From Tenericutes bacterium MZ-XQ (lineage in GTDB: Bacteria > Bacillota_I > Bacilli_A > Acholeplasmatales > Acholeplasmataceae): a DNA stretch of 64,000 nt. The notes under the pieces were generated by a model. That model did no database searches and was not told the DNA's origin. It saw only the letters and a program-made list of their open reading frames with translations. Shown here piece after piece: positions 52,660 to 62,888 of this stretch (position 1 is its first letter; every line of letters starts with the position of its first letter). The stretch lies in assembly GCA_002838205.1 (NCBI GenBank), contig CP017950.1, positions 310,001 to 374,000 of the forward strand, read 5' to 3'. Both the position numbers and the translations under genes were made by a program.

Positions 52660-53343
52660 TTACATTTTTGTTTTAAGATGTGATTTAATACTATAAAATT
52701 CATGATGCCCAATAATGATATGATCAATTAAATCAATACCCATGAGTTCTGATGTTTTTTTCAAGTGTTCGGTTGCTCTTATATCTGCATGAGAAGGTTC
52801 ACTATCACCTGAAGGGTGATTATGAACAAAAATCATCGCAGCTGCAGAGCATTTAATCGCTTGTTTATAGATTTCTCTGGGATGAATGGTCATTTGATTG
52901 ATGGTACCTATATAAATGGTTTCTTGTTTAATCACTTCACTTTTAATATTGAGGTATAGCGCAATAAAATTTTCTTGATCCAAATGGCCGATATCGTGGA
53001 CGAGTAAATGATAAACATCATCTGGTGAAGTGATTTTTACACGTTTTGTGCGTTTATATGAAGCTAACCGGTATCCTAGTTCTATAGCTGCAAGTAATGT
53101 CGTCGCTTTTGCTGCTTTGATCCCTTTAATACTCAATAATTCTTCATAGCTTAAAGTCTTTAAATCCTCAATAGAATCTAAAGTATATAAAACTTGTTTT
53201 GATAGTTCAACCACTGAAGCTTCTTTATATCCAGTTCTAAATAAAATGGCGAGTAACTCTTCATTTGATAATGCTTTTGCCCCATATTTCATTAAACGTT
53301 CTCTTGGACGTTCTGATGTAGGCATTTCTTTAATTAAATACAT
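52660..53343 (-). CDS. radC: RadC-family JAB1/MPN protein
   Basis: 227 residues from the ATG at 53343, placed nine bases after AAAGGAG; the ATG at 53352 is too close to it. N-terminal HhH region (ALSNEELLAILFRTG, IKGIKAAKA) and JAMM metal site HNHPSGDSEPSHAD near 170. Long named a DNA-repair protein; the true role is uncertain. 44 bases after folC. Confidence 0.93.
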   Translation of the reverse strand: MYLIKEMPTSERPRERLMKYGAKALSNEELLAILFRTGYKEASVVELSKQVLYTLDSIEDLKTLSYEELLSIKGIKAAKATTLLAAIELGYRLASYKRTKRVKITSPDDVYHLLVHDIGHLDQENFIALYLNIKSEVIKQETIYIGTINQMTIHPREIYKQAIKCSAAAMIFVHNHPSGDSEPSHADIRATEHLKKTSELMGIDLIDHIIIGHHEFYSIKSHLKTKM

Positions 53344-53386
53344 AAAAAACATCTCCTTTATTCATGTTAAGGGAGATGTCTATCTT

Positions 53387-54625
53387 TTACTTGTTTGAAA
53401 ATCTTGATTTCACATATCCTACAAAATGTAGAGATCCAGTAATCATCATTATTTCATTTGTTTTTAGTTCTGATTTTAACAGTTTATATGCCTGATCAAA
53501 TCCTTTGATATATGGAATATCTTTGGTTTGATACTCATCTAAATCAACAAATCTAAAATCATCAAATGAAGTGAGGGTAATGCTATCAGCAAACTCTCCG
53601 ATCACTTCCAACATTTTTTTAATATCTTTATCACCAAGTGCACTGAAGAGCACATGGATTTTATAATCTTTAAATGTTTCTTTAAGTGTATCTTTTAATG
53701 CCACCAGAGCATGTTCGTTGTGTGCGCCATCAATATAAACTTGTTCTTCGAGTTTCTCTAGTCTTCCTGCCCATATTGCCCTTTTTAAAGCTTTTCTAAG
53801 GATTTTCTTATCAGTATCAGGATACAAGTATAAAAGTCCTTCTAAAGCAAGTATGGCATTTAAGACTTGATGTTTACCAAGTAGTGATAACTCAATATCT
53901 AAATCTTGATATATGAATCGTAAAGGTCTTAGACTGATAAGTTTATAGTCATCAGATGTTATGAATTTTGATGTGACATTTAAGTCTTTAATGTAGGTTT
54001 TAAAATATGGGTGAAGTTTTTCATCAACTGTTGTGATTAAGTGATTACCAGGCTTTAAAATACCGAGCTTATTAGACGCAATAGATTCTAATGTATTACC
54101 TAATTGTTTCATATGATCAAATCCAATATTTGTTATTAAGGATAAGTCATAATTTAAGACATTTGTTGCATCTAATAATCCACCTAATCCTACTTCCATG
54201 ATAATAACATCAACTTTTTGTTTTTTATAATAATTTAGCGCAATTAATGTGATGAGCTCGAAGAACGCTAGATTTTCACCAAAAGATTTTGTAAACTCTT
54301 GATTGAAATCATAAATATAATTGATCTCTTCTAATAAATCTTCATCACTAATATTTTGATCATTTAATCTAACCCGTTCGTTAAAGACAATCAAATAAGG
54401 TGATGTATAAGTACCTACAGATAATCCCATCTCTAAAAACATATGGGTTAAATAAGCACAAACCGATCCTTTACCATTAGTACCAGCAACATGAATGAGT
54501 TTAACACCGTCAAAAGAAATGTCTAAAGCATCTAGTGCGCTAGACATTCTTTTTAAATCTGTTTTTGGTTTAAATTTAACTTGTGTTTGTATCCAGTGGA
54601 TAGCATCATGAATATTATTAAACAT
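53387..54625 (-). CDS. folC: Folylpolyglutamate synthase / dihydrofolate synthase-type Mur ligase
   Basis: A 412-residue protein: P-loop HVAGTNGKGSVCAYL near 45, GLGGLLDATN near 148, and a C-terminal domain with VYIDGAHNEHAL near 292. It adds Glu to folates. The ATG lies within the end of valS (8-base overlap), matching the valS-folC order of Bacillus. Confidence 0.94.
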   Translation of the reverse strand: MFNNIHDAIHWIQTQVKFKPKTDLKRMSSALDALDISFDGVKLIHVAGTNGKGSVCAYLTHMFLEMGLSVGTYTSPYLIVFNERVRLNDQNISDEDLLEEINYIYDFNQEFTKSFGENLAFFELITLIALNYYKKQKVDVIIMEVGLGGLLDATNVLNYDLSLITNIGFDHMKQLGNTLESIASNKLGILKPGNHLITTVDEKLHPYFKTYIKDLNVTSKFITSDDYKLISLRPLRFIYQDLDIELSLLGKHQVLNAILALEGLLYLYPDTDKKILRKALKRAIWAGRLEKLEEQVYIDGAHNEHALVALKDTLKETFKDYKIHVLFSALGDKDIKKMLEVIGEFADSITLTSFDDFRFVDLDEYQTKDIPYIKGFDQAYKLLKSELKTNEIMMITGSLHFVGYVKSRFSNK

Positions 54626-57194
54626 ATTTCTTTAATTTTTCAACGACGATTTCATATTGTTTTTGATAATCTTCATACTTTTCTTTTTCTAGTTTTAGTT
54701 TTTGTTCCGGTGCTTTATCAACGAAGTTTTTATTGTTTAATAAACCTTCACTGCGTTTGATTTCACCTTCAAGTTGTGCTTTTTGTTTAAGTAATGTTTG
54801 TTTCTCCATTTCTGGATCGATAATATCAGCTTTCAAAACATAAACTAAAATCTTAGATCCTACAAGTAGTATCGTTTCTTCTTTGGTTTGTAGCTTTTGA
54901 CTAAATGTTAATGTGTTTGTGTTTAAGAACTTTTTGAAATATGCTTCAAAACCTTTGAAAACTTCTAAATCACGATCATTTTCAATCACAAGTTCAATAT
55001 CCAAAGGTTTTGATGGTTTTACATCATGTTCAGCTCTTAAATTTCTTAGCTTAACAATCGCATCTTGAACATCTTTAAAATATTCAATCGCTTGATGATT
55101 GATTTCTTCTGCTTCTGGCCATGCAGATAACATAATGGTTTCTTCATCAGTTATTTCTAAGAATAGCTTCTCAGTAACAAATGGAATAAATGGATGCATC
55201 ATCTTAAGAATCGCCTTTAAGACTTTGATTAAGACATATTGTGTGGTTTTTCTTTGTTTTTCATCATTTAATGATACTTTGGCAAACTCAACATACCAGT
55301 TTGCGAAATCTTCCCATATGAAATGATATAGTGTTCTAGAGACTTCACCAAACTCAAACTTATCATAATTATAATCAGCTTCTTTAATCGCTTCAGATAA
55401 TCTAGATAAGATCCACTCATCTGCCAAATTATAATCACTTTCTTTTTTAACGTTTATGTCATCGATATTCATCGTGATAAAACGGGTAATATTCCACAGT
55501 TTGTTGATAAAATTCCATGAAGACTCAACTTTTTCTTCTTCATATCTTAAATCTGCACCAGGTGCAGAATTCGTTGTTAAGAAGTATCTTAAAGCATCAA
55601 CACCATATGTTTCAATGACGTCCATTGGATCAACGCCATTACCAAGTGATTTCGACATCTTACGGCCTTCACTATCCCTGATTAATCCATGAATTAAAAC
55701 CTTTTCAAATGGATCTTGACCTGTAAATTCTAAGCCTTGGAATATCATACGTGCAACCCAAAAGAAAATAATATCATATCCTGTGACCATCACTTGAGTT
55801 GGGTAATAGCGTTTAAAATCTTCGGTGATTTCTGGCCATCCAAGTGTTGAAAATGGCCATAATGCACTACTAAACCAAGTATCTAATACATCTTCATCTT
55901 GAACCCATCCTTCACCTGGAGATTCAACTTGAACTTTGACTTCTTTATCTTTATACCATGCTGGAATACGGTGACCCCACCATAATTGTCTTGAAATACA
56001 CCAATCTTGGGTATCTGTCATCCAGTTTACAAATATTTTCTTAAATCGATTTGGAACAAATTCAGCTTTAGAATCATCGAGTGCTTGTTTAGATAGTTCA
56101 TCCATCTTAACAAACCACTGTAAAGATAGACGTGGTTCAACAACAACACCAGTTCTTTCGCTAAAGCCAATGTTATTTGTGTAATCTTCTATTTTTTCAA
56201 CAAGGTTTAACTCATTCAAATCGGAGATCAATGCTTTTCTACACTCAAAACGATCCATGCCTTTATATCTAAATGCCATCTCATTCATCGTACCATCTTC
56301 GTTCATACATAGTGGCATCTTCAGATGATGTCTCGTACCTACTTCAAAGTCATTTGCATCATGTGCAGGCGTAACCTTAACAACACCCGTACCAAACTTT
56401 ATATCAACATAATCATCTGTAATGATTGGAATCATGACATGTGTTCCTGGAATAAAAACATTTTTACCTACATACGATTGATATCTTTGATCATCAGGAT
56501 GAACCATTAAGGCTTGATCGGCAAACATGGTTTCTGGACGTGTGGTTGCGATTACCATATATCCGTCTTCTTCAACAAGTGGATATCTAAAATAATATAG
56601 TTTTCCTTGTTGTTCCTCATGTTCTACTTCGATGTTAGAAAGTGCAGTTTTAGCCTCAACATCCCAGTTAATGATGCGGTGACCTCTATAAATTAACCCT
56701 TTTTCATATAGCGTTAAAAAGACTTTATTCACAGCTTCATTAAGTTTATCATCTAACGTAAATCTTTCTTTATCATAGTCAAGAGAATTACCTAGTGCAG
56801 CCCACTGAGTTCTAATAAAGTCAGAATATTCTTCTTTCCATGCCCAAGCATGTTCTAAGAAAGACTCTCTTCCGATATCATATCTTGATATACCTTGTTC
56901 TTTAAGTCTTGCGTCTATTTTCGCTTGCGTAGCGATGCCTGCATGATCCATCCCTGGTAAATATAAGGCATCATATCCTTTCATACGCATGCGTCTAATG
57001 ATAATATCTTGTAAGGTATTATCCCATGCATGCCCTAAATGCAGTTTACCAGTGACATTTGGTGGTGGTATCACTATCGTAAATGGTTTGGCTTTTTTAT
57101 TGACACCTGACTTAAAATAACCTTTATCTAGCCAGGTTTGATATCTGCCTGATTCAACTTCTTTAAAATCATACTTCGGTTTTAAATTTGTCAT
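54618..57194 (-). CDS. valS: Valyl-tRNA synthetase
   Basis: An 858-residue class I synthetase: HIGH-type PPPNVTGKLHLGHAWD near 42, CP1 editing domain, KMSKS-type GRKMSKSLGNGVDP near 523, anticodon-binding helical domain and C-terminal coiled coil (about 790-858) typical of ValRS. The start overlaps the acetyltransferase gene by 26 bases, so both share the T-box-controlled transcript. Confidence 0.97.
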   Translation of the reverse strand: MTNLKPKYDFKEVESGRYQTWLDKGYFKSGVNKKAKPFTIVIPPPNVTGKLHLGHAWDNTLQDIIIRRMRMKGYDALYLPGMDHAGIATQAKIDARLKEQGISRYDIGRESFLEHAWAWKEEYSDFIRTQWAALGNSLDYDKERFTLDDKLNEAVNKVFLTLYEKGLIYRGHRIINWDVEAKTALSNIEVEHEEQQGKLYYFRYPLVEEDGYMVIATTRPETMFADQALMVHPDDQRYQSYVGKNVFIPGTHVMIPIITDDYVDIKFGTGVVKVTPAHDANDFEVGTRHHLKMPLCMNEDGTMNEMAFRYKGMDRFECRKALISDLNELNLVEKIEDYTNNIGFSERTGVVVEPRLSLQWFVKMDELSKQALDDSKAEFVPNRFKKIFVNWMTDTQDWCISRQLWWGHRIPAWYKDKEVKVQVESPGEGWVQDEDVLDTWFSSALWPFSTLGWPEITEDFKRYYPTQVMVTGYDIIFFWVARMIFQGLEFTGQDPFEKVLIHGLIRDSEGRKMSKSLGNGVDPMDVIETYGVDALRYFLTTNSAPGADLRYEEEKVESSWNFINKLWNITRFITMNIDDINVKKESDYNLADEWILSRLSEAIKEADYNYDKFEFGEVSRTLYHFIWEDFANWYVEFAKVSLNDEKQRKTTQYVLIKVLKAILKMMHPFIPFVTEKLFLEITDEETIMLSAWPEAEEINHQAIEYFKDVQDAIVKLRNLRAEHDVKPSKPLDIELVIENDRDLEVFKGFEAYFKKFLNTNTLTFSQKLQTKEETILLVGSKILVYVLKADIIDPEMEKQTLLKQKAQLEGEIKRSEGLLNNKNFVDKAPEQKLKLEKEKYEDYQKQYEIVVEKLKKYV

Positions 57195-57729
57195 CTTCTA
57201 ACAACTCCTCATAATGTTTTTTTGTGATGTGATACATATGGATAGTTATATCAGCGCCTTTACTATCTTTTCTGATCTCATCATGTGTATATATAAATCC
57301 TGATTTTTCAATCACTCTTTTGGATTGTGTATTTTGGGTAGAGTGGCCTACTGTAATCTCTTTGAGTTCAAGGCCAACAAAACCATAAGCTAAAACTTTC
57401 TTTACTGCTTCTACCATCAGGCCTTTACCCCAATAAGTATCATCAATCACATAGCCTATTTCTCTAATATCTTCAAGTGCATTTTCAAGATTCCTTACAT
57501 GAAGACCGATGGTTCCAATTAATGAATCATCATCTTTTAAAGTGATGCCCCAGACTTCTTGTTCAGCAATCATCATATTTAAGATTTTTCTTGATTGGTC
57601 GATATCTTTATGTGGCGGCCAACCAGCCATAGGACCAATGTTTGGCTTTTTTGCATAATTGTAAAAAGCTTTTAAATCTGTTAATCTTAAATCTCTTAAA
57701 ACTAATCGTTTTGTCACTAATGTTTTCAT
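57169..57729 (-). CDS. RimJ/RimL-like GNAT acetyltransferase
   Basis: A 186-residue GNAT protein starting KTLVTKRLVLRDLRLTDLKAF, the usual opening of RimJ-like enzymes, with YWGKGLMVEAVKKVLAYGF near 113. It may acetylate a protein or amino-acid amine. AGGTGAAAG precedes the ATG. It is the first coding gene behind the valine-type T-box, ahead of valS, an uncommon place for such an enzyme. Confidence 0.87.
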   Translation of the reverse strand: MKTLVTKRLVLRDLRLTDLKAFYNYAKKPNIGPMAGWPPHKDIDQSRKILNMMIAEQEVWGITLKDDDSLIGTIGLHVRNLENALEDIREIGYVIDDTYWGKGLMVEAVKKVLAYGFVGLELKEITVGHSTQNTQSKRVIEKSGFIYTHDEIRKDSKGADITIHMYHITKKHYEELLEDDKFKTEV

Positions 57730-57740
57730 CTTTCACCTAT

Positions 57741-57975
57741 AAAAAAACGCCCTTAGAATAAATCTAAGGACGAATATAATCGCGGTACCACCTTAGTTCT
57801 AGAAACATGTTCTAGCCCTCAAATCTTTTAACGCAAGATCTACGCTTTTAACTACTATAAGTTCATCAAAAGAGCTCCTAGGCTACCTTCATTCATCATC
57901 GCTCAGATTTTCCACCAACCAATCTGTCTCTATAAGTCTTTGATTAATTACTCTTCCTATTCATCGCTTATGTCA
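57741..57975 (-). promoter_or_regulatory. T-box riboswitch (likely tRNA-Val) with terminator
   Basis: The minus-strand leader has the T-box sequence AAGGTGGTACCGCG (57781-57794) and a terminator CGTCCTTAGA / TCTAAGGGCG plus seven T (57741-57772). Upstream are AGAGACAGATTGGTTGGTGG-type stem-I elements. A GTA codon at 57884-57886 in GAAGGTAGCC is a good specifier for valine. Uncharged tRNA-Val would favour read-through into the acetyltransferase-valS genes. Confidence 0.85.
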
Positions 57976-57977
57976 AT

Positions 57978-58006
57978 ATATTAGCACATAAGTTAACAGT
58001 TTACAA
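57978..58006 (-). promoter_or_regulatory. Promoter of the T-box transcript
   Basis: On the minus strand: TTGTAA, 17-base spacer, TAATAT. The -35 box ends two bases from the galE stop. Confidence 0.6.
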
Positions 58007-58007
58007 G

Positions 58008-59006
58008 TCATTCATCCTTATAATTTTTCTCAAAACGCCAAGAATCCTTGCACATATCAAAAATAGTTTTTTCTGCTTTCCAACCAAGTTTATCATAAGC
58101 CTTGGAAGCGTCTGCCCAATACGCAGGCAAATCGCCAGGTCTTCTGTCTACAATTTTGTATGGCACTTTAACATCATTTGCCTTTTCGAATGCAGAAACA
58201 ATTTCTAAAACAGAAACGCCTTGTCCAGTACCTAAATTATAGATTTCTACGTCATCTTCTAATTTTTCAATCGCTAAGACATGACCTTTAGCAAGATCAA
58301 CGACATGGATATAATCTCTAACGCCCGTACCATCTGGGGTGTCATAATCATTGCCAAAGACACTTAAGATCTCTAACTGACCTTTAGCAACTTTAGAGAC
58401 AAATGGCATCAAATTATTTGGAATACCATTTGGGGACTCCCCAATAAGTCCAGACTCATGTGCACCTACTGGATTAAAATATCTTAAAAGCGATACTTTA
58501 AAGTTAACATTAACCTTCGCTGCATCTTTTAAGATACGTTCACTCATCGCTTTGGTTTCACCATAAGGATTTGTTGTTGGAAGTAAGTTCATTGTCTCTA
58601 CGAATGGTACTTTTTGGTCACCATAAACCGTAGCACTCGATGAAAAGACAAACTTGTTGACTTTATATTTGATTGCCAGTTCACTTAAATAAATGGTTGA
58701 TAAGACATTATTATGATAATACATCAACGGTTTAGAAACGGATTCCCCAACGGCTTTTAGTCCTGCAAAATGGATCACACCATCAAATGGATGTGCCTTA
58801 AATACAGGTTCTAAAGCTTCTTTATCGGTGCAATCAATTTCATAAAATGTTGGTTTTACACCGGTTATGGTTTTAATTTGATCTAACACACTTTTTTTAG
58901 AGTTAACCAGATTATCAACGATCACAACTTCATGACCAGCATGAATCAGTTCAACCACTGTATGTGACCCAATATAACCTGTACCTCCAGTAACTAATAT
59001 TATCAT
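58008..59006 (-). CDS. galE: UDP-glucose 4-epimerase
   Basis: A 332-residue extended SDR: NAD-binding TGGTGYIGSHT near 6, Ser-Tyr-Lys triad with SSSATVYG and YGETKAM near 147, RYFNPVGAHESG near 175. It interconverts UDP-glucose and UDP-galactose, probably for membrane glycolipids. AGGGGAG precedes the ATG. 15 bases after degV. Confidence 0.95.
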   Translation of the reverse strand: MIILVTGGTGYIGSHTVVELIHAGHEVVIVDNLVNSKKSVLDQIKTITGVKPTFYEIDCTDKEALEPVFKAHPFDGVIHFAGLKAVGESVSKPLMYYHNNVLSTIYLSELAIKYKVNKFVFSSSATVYGDQKVPFVETMNLLPTTNPYGETKAMSERILKDAAKVNVNFKVSLLRYFNPVGAHESGLIGESPNGIPNNLMPFVSKVAKGQLEILSVFGNDYDTPDGTGVRDYIHVVDLAKGHVLAIEKLEDDVEIYNLGTGQGVSVLEIVSAFEKANDVKVPYKIVDRRPGDLPAYWADASKAYDKLGWKAEKTIFDMCKDSWRFEKNYKDE

Positions 59007-59021
59007 TTATTTTCTCCCCTT

Positions 59022-59879
59022 TTATGATTTAACAATATACAAAATACCAATCGTTCCAGCTCCACAATGCGCACTAATTACGCATCCTGCATAAGACTCA
59101 ATTAAATTTTTAACTTTTACTTTTTCATTGACTTTTTCTTTCATATAAATCGCTTGTTTATCTGCAAAAGAATGCGTAATCATGACATAATCTAAATCAA
59201 GATTATCACGATCATATTCATCAAAAAAATCTTTAAGCATAATATCTAATGCTCTACTCATCTTACCCGCTGGTTTTTTATAGACATCAAGTTTTCCATC
59301 TCTAACTTGAATAATCGGCTTAATGCCTAAAATACCACCAATAAGTTTAGCAGTCCCTGATGCTCTACCCCCTTTATGGAGATAATCAAGCGTTTTAATC
59401 GCAAACTGACTTCTAACCAAAGGCACTAGTTTATCAATCTCGTCTTTGATTTGTTTTGCTGAATAGCCATCAGCTCTTAAATCTTTTGCTTTTAAAACGA
59501 GAAGGGCAATCCCTGAACTTAAGTTTTTAGAATCCACTAAATAAATATGTTCATGACCTAACTCTTCTTGTGCAATTTTTGCAGATTGAAATGTTCCAGA
59601 TATCTTAGATCCAATACCAATATAGACAATATCATAATTGTTATCGATATAAGTGCTAAATAATTCAATGAAATCGCCCGGAGATACTGCTTGTGTTTTA
59701 GGTAATGTACCTAAATTATCGACTTTGTCATATAATGCTCTTGTGTCAATATCAATACCATCTTTATAAGCATCATCGCCAAATAAGACATAAAGTGGTA
59801 CAGATTTAATATGATACTTTTCAAGCATTTCAACTGATAAATCAGCTGTTGAATCAGTAACAATTAAAACATCACGCAT
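59022..59879 (-). CDS. DegV-family fatty-acid-binding protein
   Basis: A 285-residue DegV protein: VTDSTADLS near 6, GIGSKISGTFQSA near 88, KTLDYLHKGGRASG near 158 and C-terminal SAHCGAGTIGI. DegV/FakB proteins present fatty acids to the FakA kinase, so it may feed exogenous fatty acids into lipids. The start overlaps engB by eight bases. Confidence 0.93.
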   Translation of the reverse strand: MRDVLIVTDSTADLSVEMLEKYHIKSVPLYVLFGDDAYKDGIDIDTRALYDKVDNLGTLPKTQAVSPGDFIELFSTYIDNNYDIVYIGIGSKISGTFQSAKIAQEELGHEHIYLVDSKNLSSGIALLVLKAKDLRADGYSAKQIKDEIDKLVPLVRSQFAIKTLDYLHKGGRASGTAKLIGGILGIKPIIQVRDGKLDVYKKPAGKMSRALDIMLKDFFDEYDRDNLDLDYVMITHSFADKQAIYMKEKVNEKVKVKNLIESYAGCVISAHCGAGTIGILYIVKS

Positions 59880-60462
59880 CTAATTCCCCTCCATAGATTT
59901 TTTCTTTAAATAAAGCTTCAACCAAATTCATATTGGCTTTGGTTACATTAGAAACAGAAATAAATAATTTAGGATGACCTAAGGTCTCTTTAATTATCTT
60001 TTCTTGTTTATATTGTTTTGTTTTAGGAATTTTATCCTTTTTGGTAGCAACCACAACGATGTCCTTACCTAACTCTTTTAAAAACTGATAGGTATCTAGA
60101 TCATCTTTGGTTGGACCGACTTTAAAATCAATGAGCAAGCAAACAAGTTTTAAATCTAGATTATCTAAAAGATAATTTTCAATCATGATGATGAAATCAT
60201 CTTTCATTGATTTCGATCTTTTCGCATATCCATATCCTGGGGCATCTACAAAATAAAAGGCTTGATCAATTAAATAGAAATTTAAAAGCAAAGTCTTTCC
60301 AGGTGTTTTTGAAACTCTAGCTAAATTTTTTCTATTGGTTAAACTATTGATAAATGAGCTTTTACCAACATTACTACGCCCTAAGAGTAGTATTTGCGGT
60401 AATGGATCAATATTACCGACGACATCGGTTAAACTTTTGATATAAGTTGCTTCTTTAAACAT
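59872..60462 (-). CDS. engB: Ribosome-assembly GTPase EngB (YsxC)
   Basis: 196 residues from the ATG at 60462, with AAAGGA about ten bases upstream; a GTG at 60471 is too close to it. GTPase motifs: GRSNVGKSSFIN, DAPGYGYAKRS, TKKDK. It aids 50S assembly. Ends with TGA inside degV. Follows lon, as in Bacillus. Confidence 0.95.
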   Translation of the reverse strand: MFKEATYIKSLTDVVGNIDPLPQILLLGRSNVGKSSFINSLTNRKNLARVSKTPGKTLLLNFYLIDQAFYFVDAPGYGYAKRSKSMKDDFIIMIENYLLDNLDLKLVCLLIDFKVGPTKDDLDTYQFLKELGKDIVVVATKKDKIPKTKQYKQEKIIKETLGHPKLFISVSNVTKANMNLVEALFKEKIYGGELDA

Positions 60463-60483
60463 TCGAGACACATCCTTTTCATG

Positions 60484-60510
60484 AAAAAAAGTAGTCCGAA
60501 GACTACTTTC
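60484..60510 (-). terminator. Terminator after lon
   Basis: On the minus strand: AAAGTAGTC-TTCG-GACTACTTT plus T run, a stable TTCG tetraloop hairpin nine bases past the lon stop. Confidence 0.88.
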
Positions 60511-60518
60511 ATTATATC

Positions 60519-62828
60519 TTATTTAAGCGCGATTTTAAAGACTTCATGCACATTTTCAACTGGAATGATTTTTAGTGCGTTTCTTACTTCTTCTGGGATG
60601 TCATCCACATCTTTTTCGTTTTCTTTTGGAATTAAAATTGTTTTCAAACCACTTCTATGAGCAGCAATTGATTTTTCCTTTAATCCGCCGATAGGAAGGA
60701 CATATCCTCGAAGTGTGATTTCACCAGTCATTCCGACTTCTTTTTTCACATATTTTTGAGTACATGCTGATACAATTGCAGTTGCAATCGTAATACCAGC
60801 TGAAGGTCCATCTTTTGGTACTGCTCCTTCTGGAACGTGGACGTGAAAGTCATTTTCTTCAAATAATTTTGGCTCAAGTCCCAAACTATCTGCATTCGCT
60901 TTAACAAAAGAGAGTGCAGTTTGTGCAGATTCTTTCATGACATCGCCCAATTTACCTGTTAAGACCAAATGACCTTTACCTTTATAGTAAGTCACTTCAA
61001 CAGGAAGCGTGTCACCACCAAATGCAGTATATGCAAGACCTGTTGCTACACCGATTTGTTCTTTTTCATCTGCTAAGTTATGTGTAAACTTTTGCTTACC
61101 GATATAATTTACTAAATTATCTTCAGTAATATTAATCGTTTCTGCTTTTTTAAGAAGAATCTCCTTAATACCTTTTCTAATTAATGCACCAATATAACGG
61201 TTTAATTCACGAACACCAGCTTCTCTTGTATAGTGTCTAATGATATAATAAATCGCTTCATCAGTGATTGAGAAGTCCTTATCCTTAATGCCATGAGCTT
61301 TTAATTGTTTTTTAATCAAATGACGTCTAGCAATTTGGAATTTTTCTTGTTCAGTATAACTAGATAGTTCTACAATTTCCATACGATCACGCAGTGGCGC
61401 AGGAACATTTTCCAAATAGTTAGCTGTTGTGATGAATAAAACTTGTGATAAATCATATGGTTCTTCTAAATAGTGATCACTAAACTTAGCATTTTGCTCA
61501 GGATCTAACACTTCTAACATCGCAGATGCTGGATCACCTTTAAAATCACTACTCATCTTATCGATTTCATCTAATAAGAAGACTGGATTAACAGTTTTAG
61601 CATCTTTCATGCCTTTAATGATACGACCTGGCATTGCACCGATATAGGTTCTTCTGTGACCTCTAATTTCTGATTCATCACGTACACCACCTAAAGATTG
61701 CTTAACGAACTTACGGTTTAGCGCTTCTGCAATCGAAATTGCTAAAGATGTTTTACCAACACCTGGAGGCCCTGCCAAACACAAAATCGTTTGTGGATTA
61801 CGTTTTGTCATAATTTTAACGGCTAAATATTCGATAATACGCTCTTTAACTTTTTCTAAAGCGTAATGATTTTCATCAAGTTTATCTTGTACTTTCTTTA
61901 AATCATAGTTATCTTTACTTGCTTTTTTCCATGGGAGGTCTACAATTAAATCTAAATATGTTTTAATAATCGATGATTCAGCCATTGCAGAAGGTGTAGA
62001 TTGATATCTCGCAAGTTCAGCTAAAGCTTTTTCTTCAATTGCTTTAGGCATCTTAGCTTGTAAGATTTTAGTTCTTAACTCATCAATTTCTTCTTCTTTT
62101 TTCGCTTTATCGCCTAATTCATTTTGAATGGCTCTCATCTTTTCTCTTAAATAATACTCTTTTTGATTTTCATCAATTGATTTCTTGATTTCATCATTAA
62201 TCTTTTGTTCAAGATTAACAATCATCTTTTGCTTATTAATATCTTCTAAAACCATTCTTAAACGTTTGTTTAAATCATTTTCTTCTAAGTATTTATATTT
62301 CTCTTGCTCAGATGATTTTAAATTAAACGCAACCATGTCACATACTTTTTCAGATGTCAATCCTTGTTGAATTTTTTCCATGACTTGATTGTTTGGTTGT
62401 AGAATAGTTTGTTGATGAGATGCAATTTCAGATACAACCATTTTCACAAGGGTTACTTCTTCATCAGTATTTGATAATACCGTTTCTTGCTCATCATATT
62501 CGATGACATAATAAGGGTCAGTTAAAAAATAATCCTTAACTTTAATACGGTTTAGGATGGATAACTTCACTTTATAAGCATCATTTGGTAATTTAATTTT
62601 CATTTGAATCTTAGCTAAAACACCATAAGTTTCAATATCTTCTGTCGTTGGCTCTTCGATTAATGGGTTTTTTTGAATGAGGATAATCACGTATGATCCA
62701 AAGTTCTTTTCTGCTTCTTCAACAGCCTTTAATGAGATCTTACGTCCTACTTCGATTCTAAAATCATTATTCGGAATTGGCATGGTGCCACGAACAACGA
62801 TTGCCGGAAGACTTTTTGATAATTCCAT
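60519..62828 (-). CDS. lon: ATP-dependent protease Lon
   Basis: 769 residues from the ATG at 62828 (AAGGAAG eight bases upstream; GTG at 62837 abuts it). LonN substrate domain (1-200), coiled coil, AAA+ domain with GPPGVGKTSLA near 350 and LLDEIDKM, and the protease domain with catalytic Ser in KDGPSAGITI near 676 and Lys about 43 residues later. Degrades misfolded proteins. A CIRCE-like element overlaps its promoter. Confidence 0.97.
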   Translation of the reverse strand: MELSKSLPAIVVRGTMPIPNNDFRIEVGRKISLKAVEEAEKNFGSYVIILIQKNPLIEEPTTEDIETYGVLAKIQMKIKLPNDAYKVKLSILNRIKVKDYFLTDPYYVIEYDEQETVLSNTDEEVTLVKMVVSEIASHQQTILQPNNQVMEKIQQGLTSEKVCDMVAFNLKSSEQEKYKYLEENDLNKRLRMVLEDINKQKMIVNLEQKINDEIKKSIDENQKEYYLREKMRAIQNELGDKAKKEEEIDELRTKILQAKMPKAIEEKALAELARYQSTPSAMAESSIIKTYLDLIVDLPWKKASKDNYDLKKVQDKLDENHYALEKVKERIIEYLAVKIMTKRNPQTILCLAGPPGVGKTSLAISIAEALNRKFVKQSLGGVRDESEIRGHRRTYIGAMPGRIIKGMKDAKTVNPVFLLDEIDKMSSDFKGDPASAMLEVLDPEQNAKFSDHYLEEPYDLSQVLFITTANYLENVPAPLRDRMEIVELSSYTEQEKFQIARRHLIKKQLKAHGIKDKDFSITDEAIYYIIRHYTREAGVRELNRYIGALIRKGIKEILLKKAETINITEDNLVNYIGKQKFTHNLADEKEQIGVATGLAYTAFGGDTLPVEVTYYKGKGHLVLTGKLGDVMKESAQTALSFVKANADSLGLEPKLFEENDFHVHVPEGAVPKDGPSAGITIATAIVSACTQKYVKKEVGMTGEITLRGYVLPIGGLKEKSIAAHRSGLKTILIPKENEKDVDDIPEEVRNALKIIPVENVHEVFKIALK

Positions 62829-62860
62829 AGACTTCACTTCCTTTATTTTGTTTCAGTATT

Positions 62861-62888
62861 ATTATAGCATAATTGTTTAGATTTGCAA
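62861..62888 (-). promoter_or_regulatory. lon promoter
   Basis: On the minus strand: TTGCAA, 16-base spacer, extended TGC-TATAAT. The -35 lies inside the CIRCE-like element. Confidence 0.7.
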
